From Crambe crambe (Eukaryota > Porifera > Demospongiae > Poecilosclerida > Crambeidae), in contig OZ004597.1 in assembly GCA_963924555.1 (NCBI GenBank), forward strand, positions 2,498,404 through 2,562,403: a stretch of 64,000 nucleotides of DNA, read 5' to 3'. The notes below the pieces were generated by a model. The model did no database searches. It worked only from the letters and a program-made list of their open reading frames with translations, and was not told the origin of the DNA. This document shows positions 1 to 10,586 of the stretch, in pieces. Positions within the stretch are counted from its first letter, which is position 1. Every line of letters starts with the position of its first letter. A program made the position numbers and the translations under genes.

Positions 1-2966
1 GAGGATGTAGTAGAGGAGGAAGGATTGACTGGTGTAGAGGGGGACGAGGGTGTGGTGATGAGGGAAGGGGGTTGGGACGATGATGACGAAGGCAATGTGA
101 GTAAGCTATTGAGCAGGTATAGACAAAGCTCGTGGCAAATGTTCAGTTCTTTGAGTGAGAGATGAGGTTGATGAGACTTGAGAAGAGTTATGAGTTGCAG
201 CAGGAGTTGAGACGTGCACTGCAAGTGAGTACTTGCCACTGAATCCTATAAGAGACATAACAAAGTCAGCAATTAAAGGTCTCAGCCTGAAACAACATTA
301 TGCATTATTAAACATGTATACAGAGGAACCTCCTAATGGACACACTTGGGACCCAGCCTTTTATCCTTTATAGAGAGGTTGTCCATTTTGTATACTTTCA
401 GATTGTCCTTTGTTGAGAGGTTTGTCCTCTTTTGGAGTATCCTTTATTGGAGGTTCCACTGTATAAACAAAGATGGACTTACTTTAGGCAGCACTTGCAC
501 AAAGAAGCCAAGCAGTCCTAAGAGAGTTATGAGGTTGAGTGAGTCTCCACTGCCACTGCCAGAAGCCACTTGCTCGATACTTTGACTTCTTTCAAGTGAT
601 ACACCCTGTGAGGAGGCTACAGTCGAATCAGAGTCCAATAAGATGTCACCACCACCAACAGGAGACAACATCTTCCTTTCAGATTTTTCTCCTCCTCCAT
701 CTATGCATTTTTCTGTACCATTGCTCAAACTAGGTGTTCTAGATCTCACTCTCACATCAGTTGACAAGTAATCCTGCAGCATTTTCTCCATCCATTTCCA
801 TGTGAACTCAGGACTCAGATTACCGAACAGAAGATTGGCCGACTGCAGCACATCCGCTTTGAGCGAACCTTTCTTCAATGATTTCTTTGAATAGCCGTCA
901 CCAAGTGGACTTTTCGACCTCATTAACATGCCATCCTTACCTTGAATAGATGAAATCCCACCCAGTGCATTGATTTGATCTCTGAGACACACGACGAGAT
1001 CGAACATGATACTACCCATGACGCTCTCCATGATTTCAGACCGATCTAGTAGAGCTCTAAGCAGACGATAAGGTAACACACACTCCACCTTGGACAAATT
1101 CTGCTTAGCTCCCTTTGTGGTTTGGTTTAGAATCCCCTTGAGTGCCGATATCAAGTAACTTTTAGAGTATTTTTCAAAGTACGATAAGTTAATGGCAGAC
1201 AGCATATGCGAGTTTGACGAGCCATTATCAGTCTCAATTGGACTGACAGGGTCACTAGGAATGTGTCGGCTATTCACCACGGAATTTTTTTGAACATTTA
1301 ATCCTAAGATCCAGGCGTATAGTCTCCGGCTTAGTGAGATGTCTCTCTTCAACAAGGTCTCCAAGGCAGCAGTTAAGATGGTGGTGAGGTCTGCGGGAAG
1401 GAGGAAAGGTTGATTAAATGGAAAGAGTATGGAAACGATGTCCAGAGCTGTGCGCTGGACCAACACATTCTTGTCCACCAGAGCTGCACACATACCAGAT
1501 ACCTGAAAACACGATATGACACCATGATTTCTGTTATCAGTTAACATCCGATGATCTAGTCAAAACTATGATTATGGTAAGTGGATATAAATGTAGACTC
1601 TGCTTGTAGACAAATCGCCCCACCCTAACACAGTGAAACCTGTTTACTGTGACTACCTAAGGGCCTGGAACAAGTTGAACTTTACCAGTTTCTTCAGGGA
1701 GGTCAAAATAGCTGGAATAGGTCTTATTTGGGGTTTTAATGTAACTCTAGCACGTAGTCATCTACCCAGCATGATCACAATTTCAGATCACCAGAGAGAG
1801 CACTCACCACCAGGGGCAGATTTCCGCCCACACAGTGCACCTGATCCTCAGCAGAGACCTTCTTGTTCAGCTTGGCAAAGAGGAAGTTGACAGCTGGGAG
1901 TCTGTAGTCGGGAGAGCCAAGTATGCATTGCCACAGTGCACAGAAAAATGCGGACTTGTCAGTAACATTGCTCAGGGAATCAAGAAGGCCACACACTCTG
2001 GAAAATCAAACCAAAGGAACACTTTACATTGAGCTTATAAATGTACCTACTAATGATTAGCCCTAATCTTCTATAATGAAATTTTGGAACCAAAATGTTG
2101 GTAACCAGCTCTGAATTGGCTTGTTATGTATCTTCTAAATGAAGTGTTTACAAGCATACCAGATGGTACATCAGAGAAAAAAAGGCATCGCTCTTTATAT
2201 GGCTACTAGAGCTAGTTTTCAGTGCTTGACCATGACTCCTAATCCATATATGTTGTGATCAAACAAAGACAAAAAAAAATGACCAGACAAAATGGGGAAA
2301 TTGGCTGGAAAATATTTATTGGAGTTGCCACACCTTCTTGAGTGATACAGCTGCAATAAATTCAACCCATTACATAATTCTAGTACCTCTCTGTGTGCTC
2401 AGACTCATCTTCCAGACCGGGCAACACACCAAGCAGGAACCCGTGGAGAGATGGCATCAGCTCAAGTCCAAGGGGCAAGAAATACTTCTCATAGATGTCC
2501 AACAGGCGGGCTCTCACTGACATGGAGGCATAGCTCAGCAAGGGAAACAAACCACTGCCATACAAGAGCAAATGGAGCACAAGTCCCTTCTTCCCAATGC
2601 GGTCAAAGATGGTCGCATACACGTCCAAGGTCTTGAGGTGAACTCCAGAAGGGAGGTTGGGATGCAGGCACTGAGTCAAACGCTTACACACTGTCAGCTG
2701 GAGAGGCACTACAGGGTACTGCATGTAAGCAAGGAGAACCTGGAGAAAAGAATGCAGTAGAGTAACCATATGGATAACATGGATCCAATCTTTGAGAATC
2801 ATCTGCTGGTGACTACCTTATTCATCTTAGAGAGAGATGAGATTAAATCATGCCATTCTGTGAGTCCTTCAAATGTTTTCAATGCTTTCTCAACAGCTGA
2901 AGAAAACTGTTTGAACTTTGCTTCAGTCTTGAAGTCATTCTCCCCTTTGGACTGAGACTCAGACAT
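1..2966 (-). CDS. DOP1: DOP1 (dopey) N-terminal part, 3' end outside window
   Basis: Five exons on the minus strand: 2966-2817, 2739-2387, 1997-1808, 1502-483 and 218-1 (continuing beyond the left edge). All junctions keep frame. About 640 residues of the Dopey N-terminal region are visible. Near residues 40-50 is a segment like the vertebrate 'W.DLISSL.K.NKV' signature. Later come QCLHPNLPSGVH, SSGLFPLL-like (YGSGLFPLLSYASMSV), LPLGLELMPSLHGFL, AEDQVHCVGG and LVQRTALDI / SLSRRLYAWILG, all hallmarks of DOP1A/DOP1B. The family works with MON2 in endosome-to-Golgi traffic and organelle positioning. The start was chosen because MSESQSKGEND leads directly into conserved sequence. Exon 4 ends in a Ser/Gly-rich acidic linker. 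The gene is head-to-head with RRP8. The last visible exon is also open on the plus strand for short stretches, but the minus frame is open throughout and follows a perfect acceptor. Confidence 0.93.
219..482 (-). other. DOP1 intron 4 containing a MITE-like insertion
   Basis: The intron lies between a GTAAGT donor at 482 and a TTGCAG acceptor at 219. More than half of it is the 141-bp TA-flanked inverted-repeat element listed separately. Confidence 0.8.
321..461. mobile_element. MITE-like element, TA-flanked
   Basis: The left end reads CAGAGGAACCTCC and the right end is its near-inverse, GGAGGTTCCACTG. Both are flanked by the dinucleotide TA, as expected for a Tc1/mariner/pogo-type target duplication. 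The element is 141 bp, has no coding capacity and lies inside a DOP1 intron. The terminal repeats are about 14-16 bp with one or two mismatches. A related element with CAGTGAAACCTGT ends is at 20304-20451. Confidence 0.7.
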
Positions 2967-3182
2967 CTCCCTGCAGATCCACTCTTATCTCTTATTAACT
3001 TTCAACTTGCTCTTTCCATCATAAAAGTAAAGAGAAATATCAGTCCAGCAAAAAGGATTGCTTTACAGCATACACAACTACTTGGTGGGCATTATTTACA
3101 ATGAGGTGCTTTATTTAGGGTGTCCCTCCTGAAAGGATTCTGTCTGGGATTCTGTGCCTGCAGTGACTCTTAAGAATACAGT
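2967..3182. promoter_or_regulatory. Shared upstream region of DOP1 and RRP8
   Basis: 216 bp separate the two divergent start codons, so both 5' UTRs and promoters must lie here. No TATA box is evident. This is inferred from layout only. Confidence 0.5.
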
Positions 3183-4022
3183 ATGGAAAAACCACGTAAG
3201 AAACGCGATAGAACAGCCCATGACGACAACGGTAATGGATGCAAGAAGAGAAAAGTAGATTCACAGAATGATATAAATCCACTCAAAGTCCTATTGAAGA
3301 GATCCAGGGGTACACCAAGTTTTAAAACTGCACCAGTACCAGGCTCAGCAACTTCAAAACTCAAAGAGAAGCTTCATACAAAAATGAGCAGCAAAATTGA
3401 TGGTGCTCGTTTTAGATGGATAAATGAACAGTTGTACACAAGAACAGGCAGTGAAGCAAAAGAGATGTTTGACGAAGATCCTTATCTTTTTGATGCTTAT
3501 CACAAAGGCTATGTGACTCAGATGTCCAAGTGGCCCTCCAATCCTCTAGATAGGATTGTTGACTATGTTCACACTTTACCCAAGTCAACCATTATCGCTG
3601 ATTTTGGATGCGGGGAAGGAAGACTAAGTCAAAGTGTTCCCAACACTGTACATTCATTTGACCTGGTTGCGGCCAATAGTCATGTTACAGCTTGTGATAT
3701 GGCTAATGTCCCACTCTCTGATGCATCTGTGGATATATGCATTTTCTGCCTGTCTCTAATGGGTACAAACATTTCAGACTTCATTCAAGAAGCTAGGAGA
3801 ATACTGAAAAAGAACGGACATCTCAGGGTGTGTGAAGTTGCCAGTAGGTTCACCTCTGAGGAGGAATTTTCTCAAAAGATTGAGAAGTTTGGCTTCAAAC
3901 TTGTCAACAAGAAACTCTTCAGCAAGTTCTTTCTGGAATTTGAGTTCAAGGCTGTTAAAAGGGGATCAGGAAGGCAGTTACCAGATATTAAACTAAAACC
4001 CTGCATTTATAAAAGACGATAG
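3183..4022 (+). CDS. RRP8: RRP8 rRNA-processing methyltransferase
   Basis: Single-exon 279-aa protein. Residues 1-70 are basic and nucleolar-like (KKRKV, several KR runs). From about residue 80 comes the RRP8 methyltransferase domain: FRWINEQLYT, MFDEDPYLFDAYHKGY, the SAM-binding motif I ADFGCGEG (about residue 139), HSFDLVA, ACDMANVPL, the motif-IV-like CLSLMGTN and the terminal FEFKAVKR block. Family members methylate the large-subunit rRNA (m1A in 25S/28S). In vertebrates the protein, nucleomethylin, also binds H3K9me2 in the eNoSC complex with SIRT1. Vertebrate RRP8 has a longer N-terminal tail; the short tail here resembles fungal and invertebrate forms. The gene faces COX6A tail-to-tail across 118 bp. 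Confidence 0.95.
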   Translation: MEKPRKKRDRTAHDDNGNGCKKRKVDSQNDINPLKVLLKRSRGTPSFKTAPVPGSATSKLKEKLHTKMSSKIDGARFRWINEQLYTRTGSEAKEMFDEDPYLFDAYHKGYVTQMSKWPSNPLDRIVDYVHTLPKSTIIADFGCGEGRLSQSVPNTVHSFDLVAANSHVTACDMANVPLSDASVDICIFCLSLMGTNISDFIQEARRILKKNGHLRVCEVASRFTSEEEFSQKIEKFGFKLVNKKLFSKFFLEFEFKAVKRGSGRQLPDIKLKPCIYKRR

Positions 4023-4140
4023 AATGTTTTTGAATCAGAATACAACTATGCCTCTATGTGCTCATCAGTCTATCTAACGAGCTATATTGTACATATATAC
4101 CAGCTAGCAAAATGAAGTACACTGTTAACAGCACAGCCTG

Positions 4141-4509
4141 TCAATGCAAGTTTTCTTCATATCCATCAGGTAATGCATTGGCATGGGGGTTGTGAATAAG
4201 CGAGTGGTTTCCATCTCCCCACGGGAAAGGCTTATTCCTCACTCTGAGATGTCCATAGGGTACGAATTCTGGACGCCCATGCTCTTCTTCGTGTTTGTGG
4301 TGCTCCATTTCTTTCTGGTAAGACATGTAGGCTGTAAGTACACACCCAGGGATAGCCACCAAGAATGCGAAATTACGCCACGTAGCCATGGTCTTTAGTG
4401 CATGGGCTTCTTCCTCGGCCATTTCTTCAGCAAGAGTGCTTGCTACACGTCTCCATGGAAGACGGACTTGTCTCCATTGACGCCAACCAACTCTAAGCAT
4501 ACTCGCCAT
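4141..4509 (-). CDS. COX6A: Cytochrome c oxidase subunit 6A
   Basis: Single-exon 122-aa protein. The N-terminus (MASMLRVGWRQWRQVRLPWRR) is an Arg-rich amphipathic presequence with no acidic residues, as expected for mitochondrial import. One membrane helix follows (NFAFLVAIPGCVLTAYMSY). The family signature comes next: HEEEHGRPEFVPYGHLRVRNKPFPWGDGNHSLIHNPHANALP was read in pieces; 'PFPWGDG..SL..N' is diagnostic of COX6A. The subunit sits at the periphery of complex IV and stabilises the dimer. Length is close to that of vertebrate COX6A (about 110). The gene is followed upstream by 342 bp before the next gene on the same strand ends. Confidence 0.95.
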   Translation of the reverse strand: MASMLRVGWRQWRQVRLPWRRVASTLAEEMAEEEAHALKTMATWRNFAFLVAIPGCVLTAYMSYQKEMEHHKHEEEHGRPEFVPYGHLRVRNKPFPWGDGNHSLIHNPHANALPDGYEENLH

Positions 4510-4851
4510 TTTGAGTTACAATTTTTTCGTTTTATTTTTGAATTCGGGTAAATAGATAATATTTACGGATAAATAGAATTATTATTATTTTACTGATTTT
4601 AGCATGAAATTGGTAATGGGCCAGTTTTTGGTTTTTGGTAATGCACTATGATGTGTCAGTTGTTTATGTAAAGGAGGCAAGTGAAACGAATCTGGAGGCA
4701 GACTGAACGGTGCTCTATGACCTCTCAAGGACAGCAATTTCATCTCAAATATACCAGCTTGACCTCCTGGTCCCTACATTTCATACAATAATAGCATACT
4801 GAAAAGAATGTGTATGCCTATCTTAATCATTCCACAGAAAATACACACTGA
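4510..4851 (-). promoter_or_regulatory. Upstream region of COX6A
   Basis: This AT-rich 342 bp lies between the COX6A start and the 3' end of the CCDC83-like gene on the same strand. I see no recognisable element beyond A/T runs. Confidence 0.35.
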
Positions 4852-6188
4852 TCATCCCACAGAAAATATTTCTGGGCTCACCTGTTCAGAAGTGCATTCA
4901 GAAATGTCAACTAGAGGTGGTAAACCAGACTCGTCACTGGCTTGTCGGCTGTGTTGACTGATTGTAGCAAGGTAGATATCTCTGGTTTTCTCAATATCCC
5001 TTATGTTATCCTTATTAATCATTTCTATTGCTCTGAGGTTACGTTGTTCTAGAGCACTCACTTCGCTGTATAGTTTATCAACAGTTTCCTTAGCATTAGC
5101 AATCTATAAAATAATGGTTATTAGCAGGGTAAACAAACAAAAAAACAGGAAATAAAAACAAACAGAACTGATTAGCTAGTTACCTCTCTTTTGAGCCAAG
5201 CATTATCAGCTAGCTGTTTCTGGGAATCCTTGTCCAGGGAGGATATTATTTCATCTGATACACGTAATTTTTCATTCTCGGCCTTCACTGCTGATCTTTT
5301 CTCAACAATCATCTTGAATTCAGCAAATTTACTACCATGTTCACCTATTAATGAAGAATACTGACATGATAACATAGCTAGCTATTCATTTTTATGCATT
5401 ACTCTGCAATGCTAGTATTTCATCTTTGTATACTTGCATCTTTTCCTTAATAGAAGCTATGTGATCATCATTTTGAAGTCGGGTCACATCCTACAATGAT
5501 AATTGTTAATCAGATAAATCCTAAGATAAGTTAAAAATTAATTCACTCTGAAATGAAGCATTTCTTTCAATTTTTCATGCTCCTGTAATAACTCCTTATC
5601 CCTGTGAGTTATTTCATCCTCGAGATCTAGAATTAGGGCATTCATTGTGAGAAAATAATAGCTTGCTGGCTATTTACCTTTAAGTTCCAACTTGTATAAC
5701 TTCATAAGTTCTAATGTCTCAGTCAAAGCTGCTTCCACATCTTCATCAGTTGCTGATGATTTATCCAAGGATTCGTGGAGTTCCTTAGCTTCCTTTACCA
5801 TTACTTTATACTGCTCTTTTTGCTCAGCTTTCAAGTAATGGTTCTATATACATATTAAATATACACATAATTAAAGGTTATCTAGCTACATCTACATCAT
5901 ATTTGGGACCTTTTCTTTCAATTCATAATTTTTAGTCTTGAAAACTTCACCCTCTTCTTCATATTGTTGGATTACATCCTCTTTACCATGAATCCTACGG
6001 AGTGAAACATTTACAATGAACGATGTTGAGTAGTATATATGTAATGAAAATTCAGCAAGTTGATACCTGAAAGAGAGTAAAGCTTCTAGAGCTCCCTGCC
6101 TGCTATCTTCGAGTTTAGGCGGAAGAGGAAGGCCACCACCCTTACCACCCTTGTCCTTCCCCTTGCCTTTCTTCTTCTTGCCAGGCAT
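4852..6188 (-). CDS. CCDC83-like coiled-coil protein
   Basis: Seven exons: 6188-6067, 5994-5910, 5843-5678, 5626-5547, 5490-5403, 5344-5184 and 5103-4852. All phases are consistent, giving 317 aa. The N-terminus is a Lys/Gly-rich tract (MPGKKKKGKGKDKGGKGGG). After it come long heptad-rich coiled coils. The layout parallels vertebrate CCDC83: an 'EALLSF/DYQ' helix, 'KTKNYELKEKN', 'DEDVEAAL', a 'GSE-H/R' break before 'K', and the 'W/ADNAWLKREV' block near residue 230 (CCDC83 has NDWLKKEV). CCDC83 is testis and cilium associated with no defined activity. The donor of exon 2 (GTCCCA) is weak. Another ciliary coiled-coil family is possible. Head-to-head with SNX3. Confidence 0.6.
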
Positions 6189-6425
6189 AGCCTCTTGGCA
6201 AGTGCGAAATCACAGCTTCCTTGTTAGCTACTTCTCGTTTCGCACTTCATTGAAAGTTTCCAGCTGCATGCTACAAAAAAATATTGAGAATTCAACACCC
6301 ACGTAGTTACCACTTAGATCCGCCCATTATCTTGCCATATTTGGCAACCAGCGCCCACGCGCGGAGGAATTACGGTCACGTGTGTGTCCGTAGTGTGCCA
6401 AAAAAGTTTTTCACAGAGATAGAAA
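6189..6425. promoter_or_regulatory. Shared upstream region of CCDC83-like gene and SNX3
   Basis: 237 bp separate divergent start codons. A GC-richer patch near 6350-6390 contains a CACGTG E-box palindrome next to the SNX3 side. Promoter function is inferred. Confidence 0.5.
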
Positions 6426-7752
6426 ATGGCGGAGGGATCATCCAGTAGTACGATAGAGCCTACTACAAAGCGTCTTGAAACCAAAAAGCAAAGCTTAGAT
6501 GATGCATATGCTGCGCCTGCAAATCTCCTAGAAATCGAAGTAACTAACCCAGAAAATCACGGCTTTGGCAGGCAGAGATACACAGACTATGAAATCCGAA
6601 TGCGGGTGAGACTGAGTGTGCTTGTGTGTTTTTGTGTACTTAACTACAGTGACGGTGTATCCAAACAACCTTCCTATTAATATTTGATGAAGGGATGGTC
6701 AAGGACCTTGCTTGTGAAAGGTGTGCAGTTTGTATGACACGCCTACAACCTCACAACTGCAGAAAAGGTTTCTGATATGGGTTGTAATCTGAGACTATGT
6801 TGTAGCAGTTAGATTATTTTGTTATGGGGGAAAAGAAGAGTACCTTGAGGCTAATTGTGGCTAGTTGTATATTATTGTCTGGTATGAAGATTATTTTTCT
6901 CGTGTTCATGGCTATGTAGAGCAAGTATTCATGTTCTGTTTCTTGTTCAATGCTAGACAAACATTCCTATCTTCAAGATAAAGGAGTCCTCTGTGCGAAG
7001 GCGCTATAGAGATTTCGAATGGCTGAAGAAAGAACTAGAGAGAGATAGCAAAGTGAGTAGAGATTCACTATTTTTCCCAAAAATAAACATTTACTATGAT
7101 GGCACTATAGTAATCTCATCAGTGTAATTATATCAAATCTGCATCACTTCAAAACATTTCCAATTTTATACCGAACAATGCCATATTAGGAAAAGTTATC
7201 CTGTCTGCCAAAAGGGTGATGTAATAATCATATTCCCTTTCCTGTAGATTTTGGTACCAACACTCCCTGGAAAAGCTATCAAAAGGCAGTTACCCTTCAG
7301 AGGAGATGACGGTAAGGGTCATCAAATGAGCAGGTCTTCTTTCAAGGCCATGCTTTGTAAAAATTAACTTTTGGAAGTGAAGGTAGCTGGCTTTTTGTTC
7401 CTGTCATTCAAATACATTCTCTCTGTAGGAATATTCGAAGATGAATTCATTGAGGAGAGAAAAAAAGGACTGGAAGAATTCATTAACAAGTAAGTCCCTT
7501 ATGAGCTGTACATTCATTGATGTGCTGCAAAAGGTGGAATGATATAAGATTCCACTATAATAATATGCATACCAAAGTATTGAACTTTGACCTCAATTAT
7601 TGGGTTGGTAGTGATGCTACACATTACATTGTATAATATATAGGATTGCTGGTCATCCGTTGGCACAGAATGAGAAATCGCTACACATGTTTTTACAAGA
7701 TCCAATAGTAGATAGATCATATGTTCCAGGCAAAGTTCGCAGCAACAACTAA
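6426..7752 (+). CDS. SNX3: Sorting nexin 3/12
   Basis: Five exons: 6426-6605, 6957-7052, 7248-7311, 7429-7489 and 7644-7752. They give 169 aa with all phases matching. The protein is almost entirely a PX domain: LEIEVTNPE, RYTDYEIRMRTNIPIF, SVRRRYRDFEWLK (PtdIns3P-binding arginine and the RRYxDFEWL motif), LPGKAIKRQLPFRGDDG, EERKKGLEEFINKIAGHPLAQNE and a terminal DRSYVPGKVR. Human SNX3 is 162 aa with the same blocks, so this is a clear SNX3/SNX12 orthologue. It recruits retromer to early endosomes for retrieval of Wntless and transferrin receptor. It is convergent with the unrecognised gene ending at 8043. Confidence 0.96.
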
Positions 7753-8042
7753 ACCCTTGGCTGCAGAGAACACATAATAGAACCTATTATAGCTATGCTA
7801 CATAAAATTTCCAAGTACTGTTTTGTTTTTGTGAAGTGTTGGATGCACATCTCATAGGTGATTATACATGTGCCTGTACTGATCCTTTAAATTCTGTTAT
7901 CTACAACCTTCTTCTTTTTCTACGATTTTATTGTATTCCTATTTAGTTTTCGTTATTTAATTCTTGTTATCAAAATTTAATAGTATGCTCACTTTTTGAA
8001 TCTGAATATGTTGTGTTTGATAATTTTTATTTTGTGTTGATA
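7753..8042. other. Intergenic spacer with 3' UTRs
   Basis: 290 bp between convergent stop codons. It is AT-rich, holds probable 3' UTRs, and no gene is seen. Confidence 0.5.
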
Positions 8043-9093
8043 TTAAACAGTCTGGTGACATTTTGTTAAAATGTCTGGGATTTTCACATTCATCGGTACC
8101 ACTACACACTTTCTTGCATCCAAATCAGTAATTTTGATGTTGGGGCACAGATATTCCAAAATCCTTTCCCTACTTCCACCTTCATTCAGAGTGTATCCAT
8201 CTCCAGTGAACAGTTTCAGAAGTCTCAGCTCACAGTACAGAAAGGCTCTCACTTGCCAAGCCGCTCTGGGCTTTGGCAAGGAACAAAAGTAATCATAGCT
8301 GTAATATGGAGGAACTCCTCGGCCATATCTGTTCTTTTTGGCATCAAGGAAGCTAAAACCTGCTTCTTTTTCAAAATCTTCCAACTTCTTTCTCTTGAGA
8401 TCTTCAATATTTTTCATAAGGTCATTTATTGCCTCGGGAAAGGATAATTTGACGTGATTGATAACTCCATCCCATGTTGCCGGAACAATGGACAGAGTTC
8501 CAGTGTCCAAGTCACTTTCACCACAAAAAGCATCAGAAGTGAAGAGGATTAACCAAAACGAACATTGCTGCTCAACCATCTGCAAAATAATAAATGGAAC
8601 CACTTATATGCGGACATTGAGACAAGAGTCTCCTGATGAAGAAGTAACTATAATGGGTCAATTTTCTACAGGCTATATACATTGGACCAGAGTTCCTGTA
8701 TAAAACCTAAACTACCATGTGATGCAGATACTCCTTGTCACGTCCTAGGCTGCACAGGATATCGTAGGTAGAGTCCTTCAGGATGAGCCTTTCAATAGCG
8801 TCCCATCCAAACACAAATACACTCTTCCTAGTTGTGTCTGAGGAGAGGTTCAAAGGAGCATCCTTTCCCACCACGGTACAGACCCTGCCATAGATCTCAT
8901 CTCCTCTTTTCATTAGAGATAGCGGATGCTGTTGGGAGACGTCTCCTGTAGCGGTCAGGCCTTCACCAACACCAAAAAGCTCTTTAACTCGCTGACTCAC
9001 TACAGTAAAGTCCATAAGACCATGCTGCCCCTCGCCTCTAGCTAGCTCAGCCCAGATCCTGTCAGATTGGCTTTTCCAGCTGTCATCGTGCAT
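8043..9093 (-). CDS. Unrecognised conserved-looking protein, 304 aa
   Basis: Two exons: 9093-8716 and 8579-8043, joined in phase 0 (GTAGTT donor, TTGCAG acceptor). I do not recognise the family. The protein is soluble-looking, has no signal peptide or membrane helix, and is rich in Trp, Tyr and Cys. Residues near 20-125 include SQRVKELFGVGEG and a hydrophobic VFVFGWDAIERLIL strand-helix. The second half has CSFWLILFTSDAFCGE, a charged helix (MKNIEDLKRKKLEDFEK), RYGRGVPPYYSYDYF and a C-terminal ARKCVVVPMNVKIPD. The start is the first in-frame ATG; TTG and others upstream lack support, so an additional 5' exon is possible. A low-complexity composition is absent, which argues for a real gene. 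Confidence 0.6.
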
Positions 9094-9121
9094 CTGACTG
9101 GCTATCAATCTTAATTAAAGC

Positions 9122-9235
9122 TTAGCGGTTTGAGAACAATAAAATGTTTTCATAGCCCTAGCCGCTATAATAATGCATAATAGGCTAAATTAGTGGCTTG
9201 AGAAGAATAAAATGTTTTCATAGCCCTAGCCGCTA
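9122..9235. repeat. Direct repeat pair, about 45 bp
   Basis: Two copies, 9122-9166 and 9190-9235, share the core 'aataaaatgttttcatagcc' and end in 'ctagccgct'. They differ at a few positions near the left end. Confidence 0.75.
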
Positions 9236-9299
9236 ATTCCAGAGCTGCTGGACAATGTGCCATCTAGGCATGGGGCTAAATAGCTATGCTAACATAATA

Positions 9300-9465
9300 C
9301 AGCAGATTGCAGTGATCTTGCAACATGAAATCCAGAACAGCAAAACCAAAATTTACATAGTCTCCTTTCAAATGGCTTTGGAGTTGGGCTACTTGAAAGG
9401 AGGCTATGTAAATTTTTGGTTTTGGCTGTTCTGGATTTGTATTGCAAGATCACTGCAATCTGCTG
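9300..9465. mobile_element. Foldback MITE with roughly 73-bp inverted arms
   Basis: The left arm begins CAGCAGATTGCAGTGATCTT at 9300 and the right arm ends with its exact inverse at 9465. TA flanks both ends. The arms match over about 73 bp with roughly five differences. The loop is about 20 bp. Transcribed, it would form one long near-perfect hairpin. It has no coding capacity and fits a non-autonomous mariner-type or foldback element. Confidence 0.85.
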
Positions 9466-9668
9466 TAATGGGAATAATAGGCTGCAGTCATTACTATAAC
9501 CTTGCTCCTCCTAGCCCTTGCCTGATTATCATCTTGACTTGGAAGCATCAAAATGTACATCTTTAACAATTCAAAAAGTATAGTTGAGAATAATAGGCTA
9601 CTATAAAAGGTCTGCTGGGGGAGCACTGCAGAACAGAATAATAGAGCATTTTAGCCCCAACGAACGTG

Positions 9669-9885
9669 AATCAAATTACAGTTATGAAGAATGAACCACA
9701 GCTGAACTACATACACAAACACACAGTGAGATGAAAAGTTCATGTATACTTGGATGCAATAATCGATCGCAACATGATTCAATCAAATTAATTTTACCAC
9801 AGATATGAAGAATGAACCACAGCTGAGCTAGGACTTGATATACAAACAAACACACAGTGAGATGAAAAGTTCATGTCTACTTGGA
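9669..9885. repeat. Diverged tandem duplication next to a gene's 3' end
   Basis: Copies at 9669-9755 and 9781-9885 share 'atgaagaatgaaccacagct' and 'cacagtgagatgaaaagttc' blocks. The second copy abuts the stop codon of the next gene, so part lies in its 3' UTR. Confidence 0.75.
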
Positions 9886-9891
9886 TTTTCC

Positions 9892-10249
9892 TCATGACTT
9901 GATATTCCTGTACATATTCTTGCGCTCCTGACGTGCTTTAGCAAGGCCTAGTCCAGCTTTATCAAACTCCTTATGAGTGTTCCATACCTATGATTATAAT
10001 GATATTATAAACTACTATACTGTACTTGCTATATATATATGCAGTCATTAAACTTACAGAAGAAACAGCAAAGCCAGCTGCACCTACCAGGCAAGTAACT
10101 ATGCCTGCTAAAACAGGATCTACTCTCAATTGCCGGAAGAAGTTACCACCATCAGTTGCTAATGAGCTGCCATTACGAATCGCAGGACCACTTCTGCCAA
10201 GTAGAGCTGGTGTCCACTGAAAAACACGTTTGGTCAACACTGCCAACAT
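9892..10249 (-). CDS. Small mitochondrial-type single-pass membrane protein, 95 aa
   Basis: Two exons, 10249-10058 and 9987-9892, joined in phase 0 (TCT|GTAAGT donor, TCATAG acceptor). The first 30 residues (MLAVLTKRVFQWTPALLGRSG) are hydrophobic/basic with no acid, like a mitochondrial presequence. One membrane helix follows (VLAGIVTCLVGAAGFAVSSVW). Then a basic tail ends MYRNIKS. Size and layout recall small respiratory-chain subunits or the NDUFA4/B12D class, but I see no diagnostic motif and do not name it. The upstream neighbour on the same strand is MRPL19, also mitochondrial. Confidence 0.65.
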
Positions 10250-10586
10250 TATAGATCTGCTTTTTTTCCAGTTTAATTTCGAATTCTTCAGTACAAGTCA
10301 ATGCTTCAGCTTTTATAGCATGCAATACTGATTGGGAAGCCCTATCATCTGTTTAATAGAAGTACAAAGTAGATGAACTTCACCTTTTGACCCTGTACTG
10401 AAACATTCCAAAACATTCCCAGACATCACTATATATGGCAGGAAGGATGTTATTAGACAGTACAAACTTCTAGAACAAACATAATTAAGTTTAATTATAC
10501 TGTGTCACCATGTTCTAGATCTAGCAACGTAACAGCTGGGCTCACAAACAATAACATGATACATACAGAAATAAGACTGTTGAAAA

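Larger units (their letters stand above)
9094..9891. other. Repeat-rich intergenic region
   Basis: About 800 bp without a supportable gene. It holds a 45-bp direct repeat pair (9122-9166 and 9190-9235), a perfect-looking foldback element (9300-9465), and a diverged roughly 90-bp duplication (9669-9755 and 9781-9885). An open frame at 9255-9566 reads through the foldback and is rejected as coding. Confidence 0.7.

Noticed and set aside
1-229. Apparent plus-strand acidic coding exons with GTGAGT donors at 97 and 225
   Set aside because: The minus frame is open across the whole stretch, starts at a proper TTGCAG acceptor, keeps DOP1 phase and is protein-like. No plus-strand continuation was found.
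9255-9566. 103-aa open frame over the foldback element
   Set aside because: It reads through both arms of the inverted repeat and has no homology or splice context.
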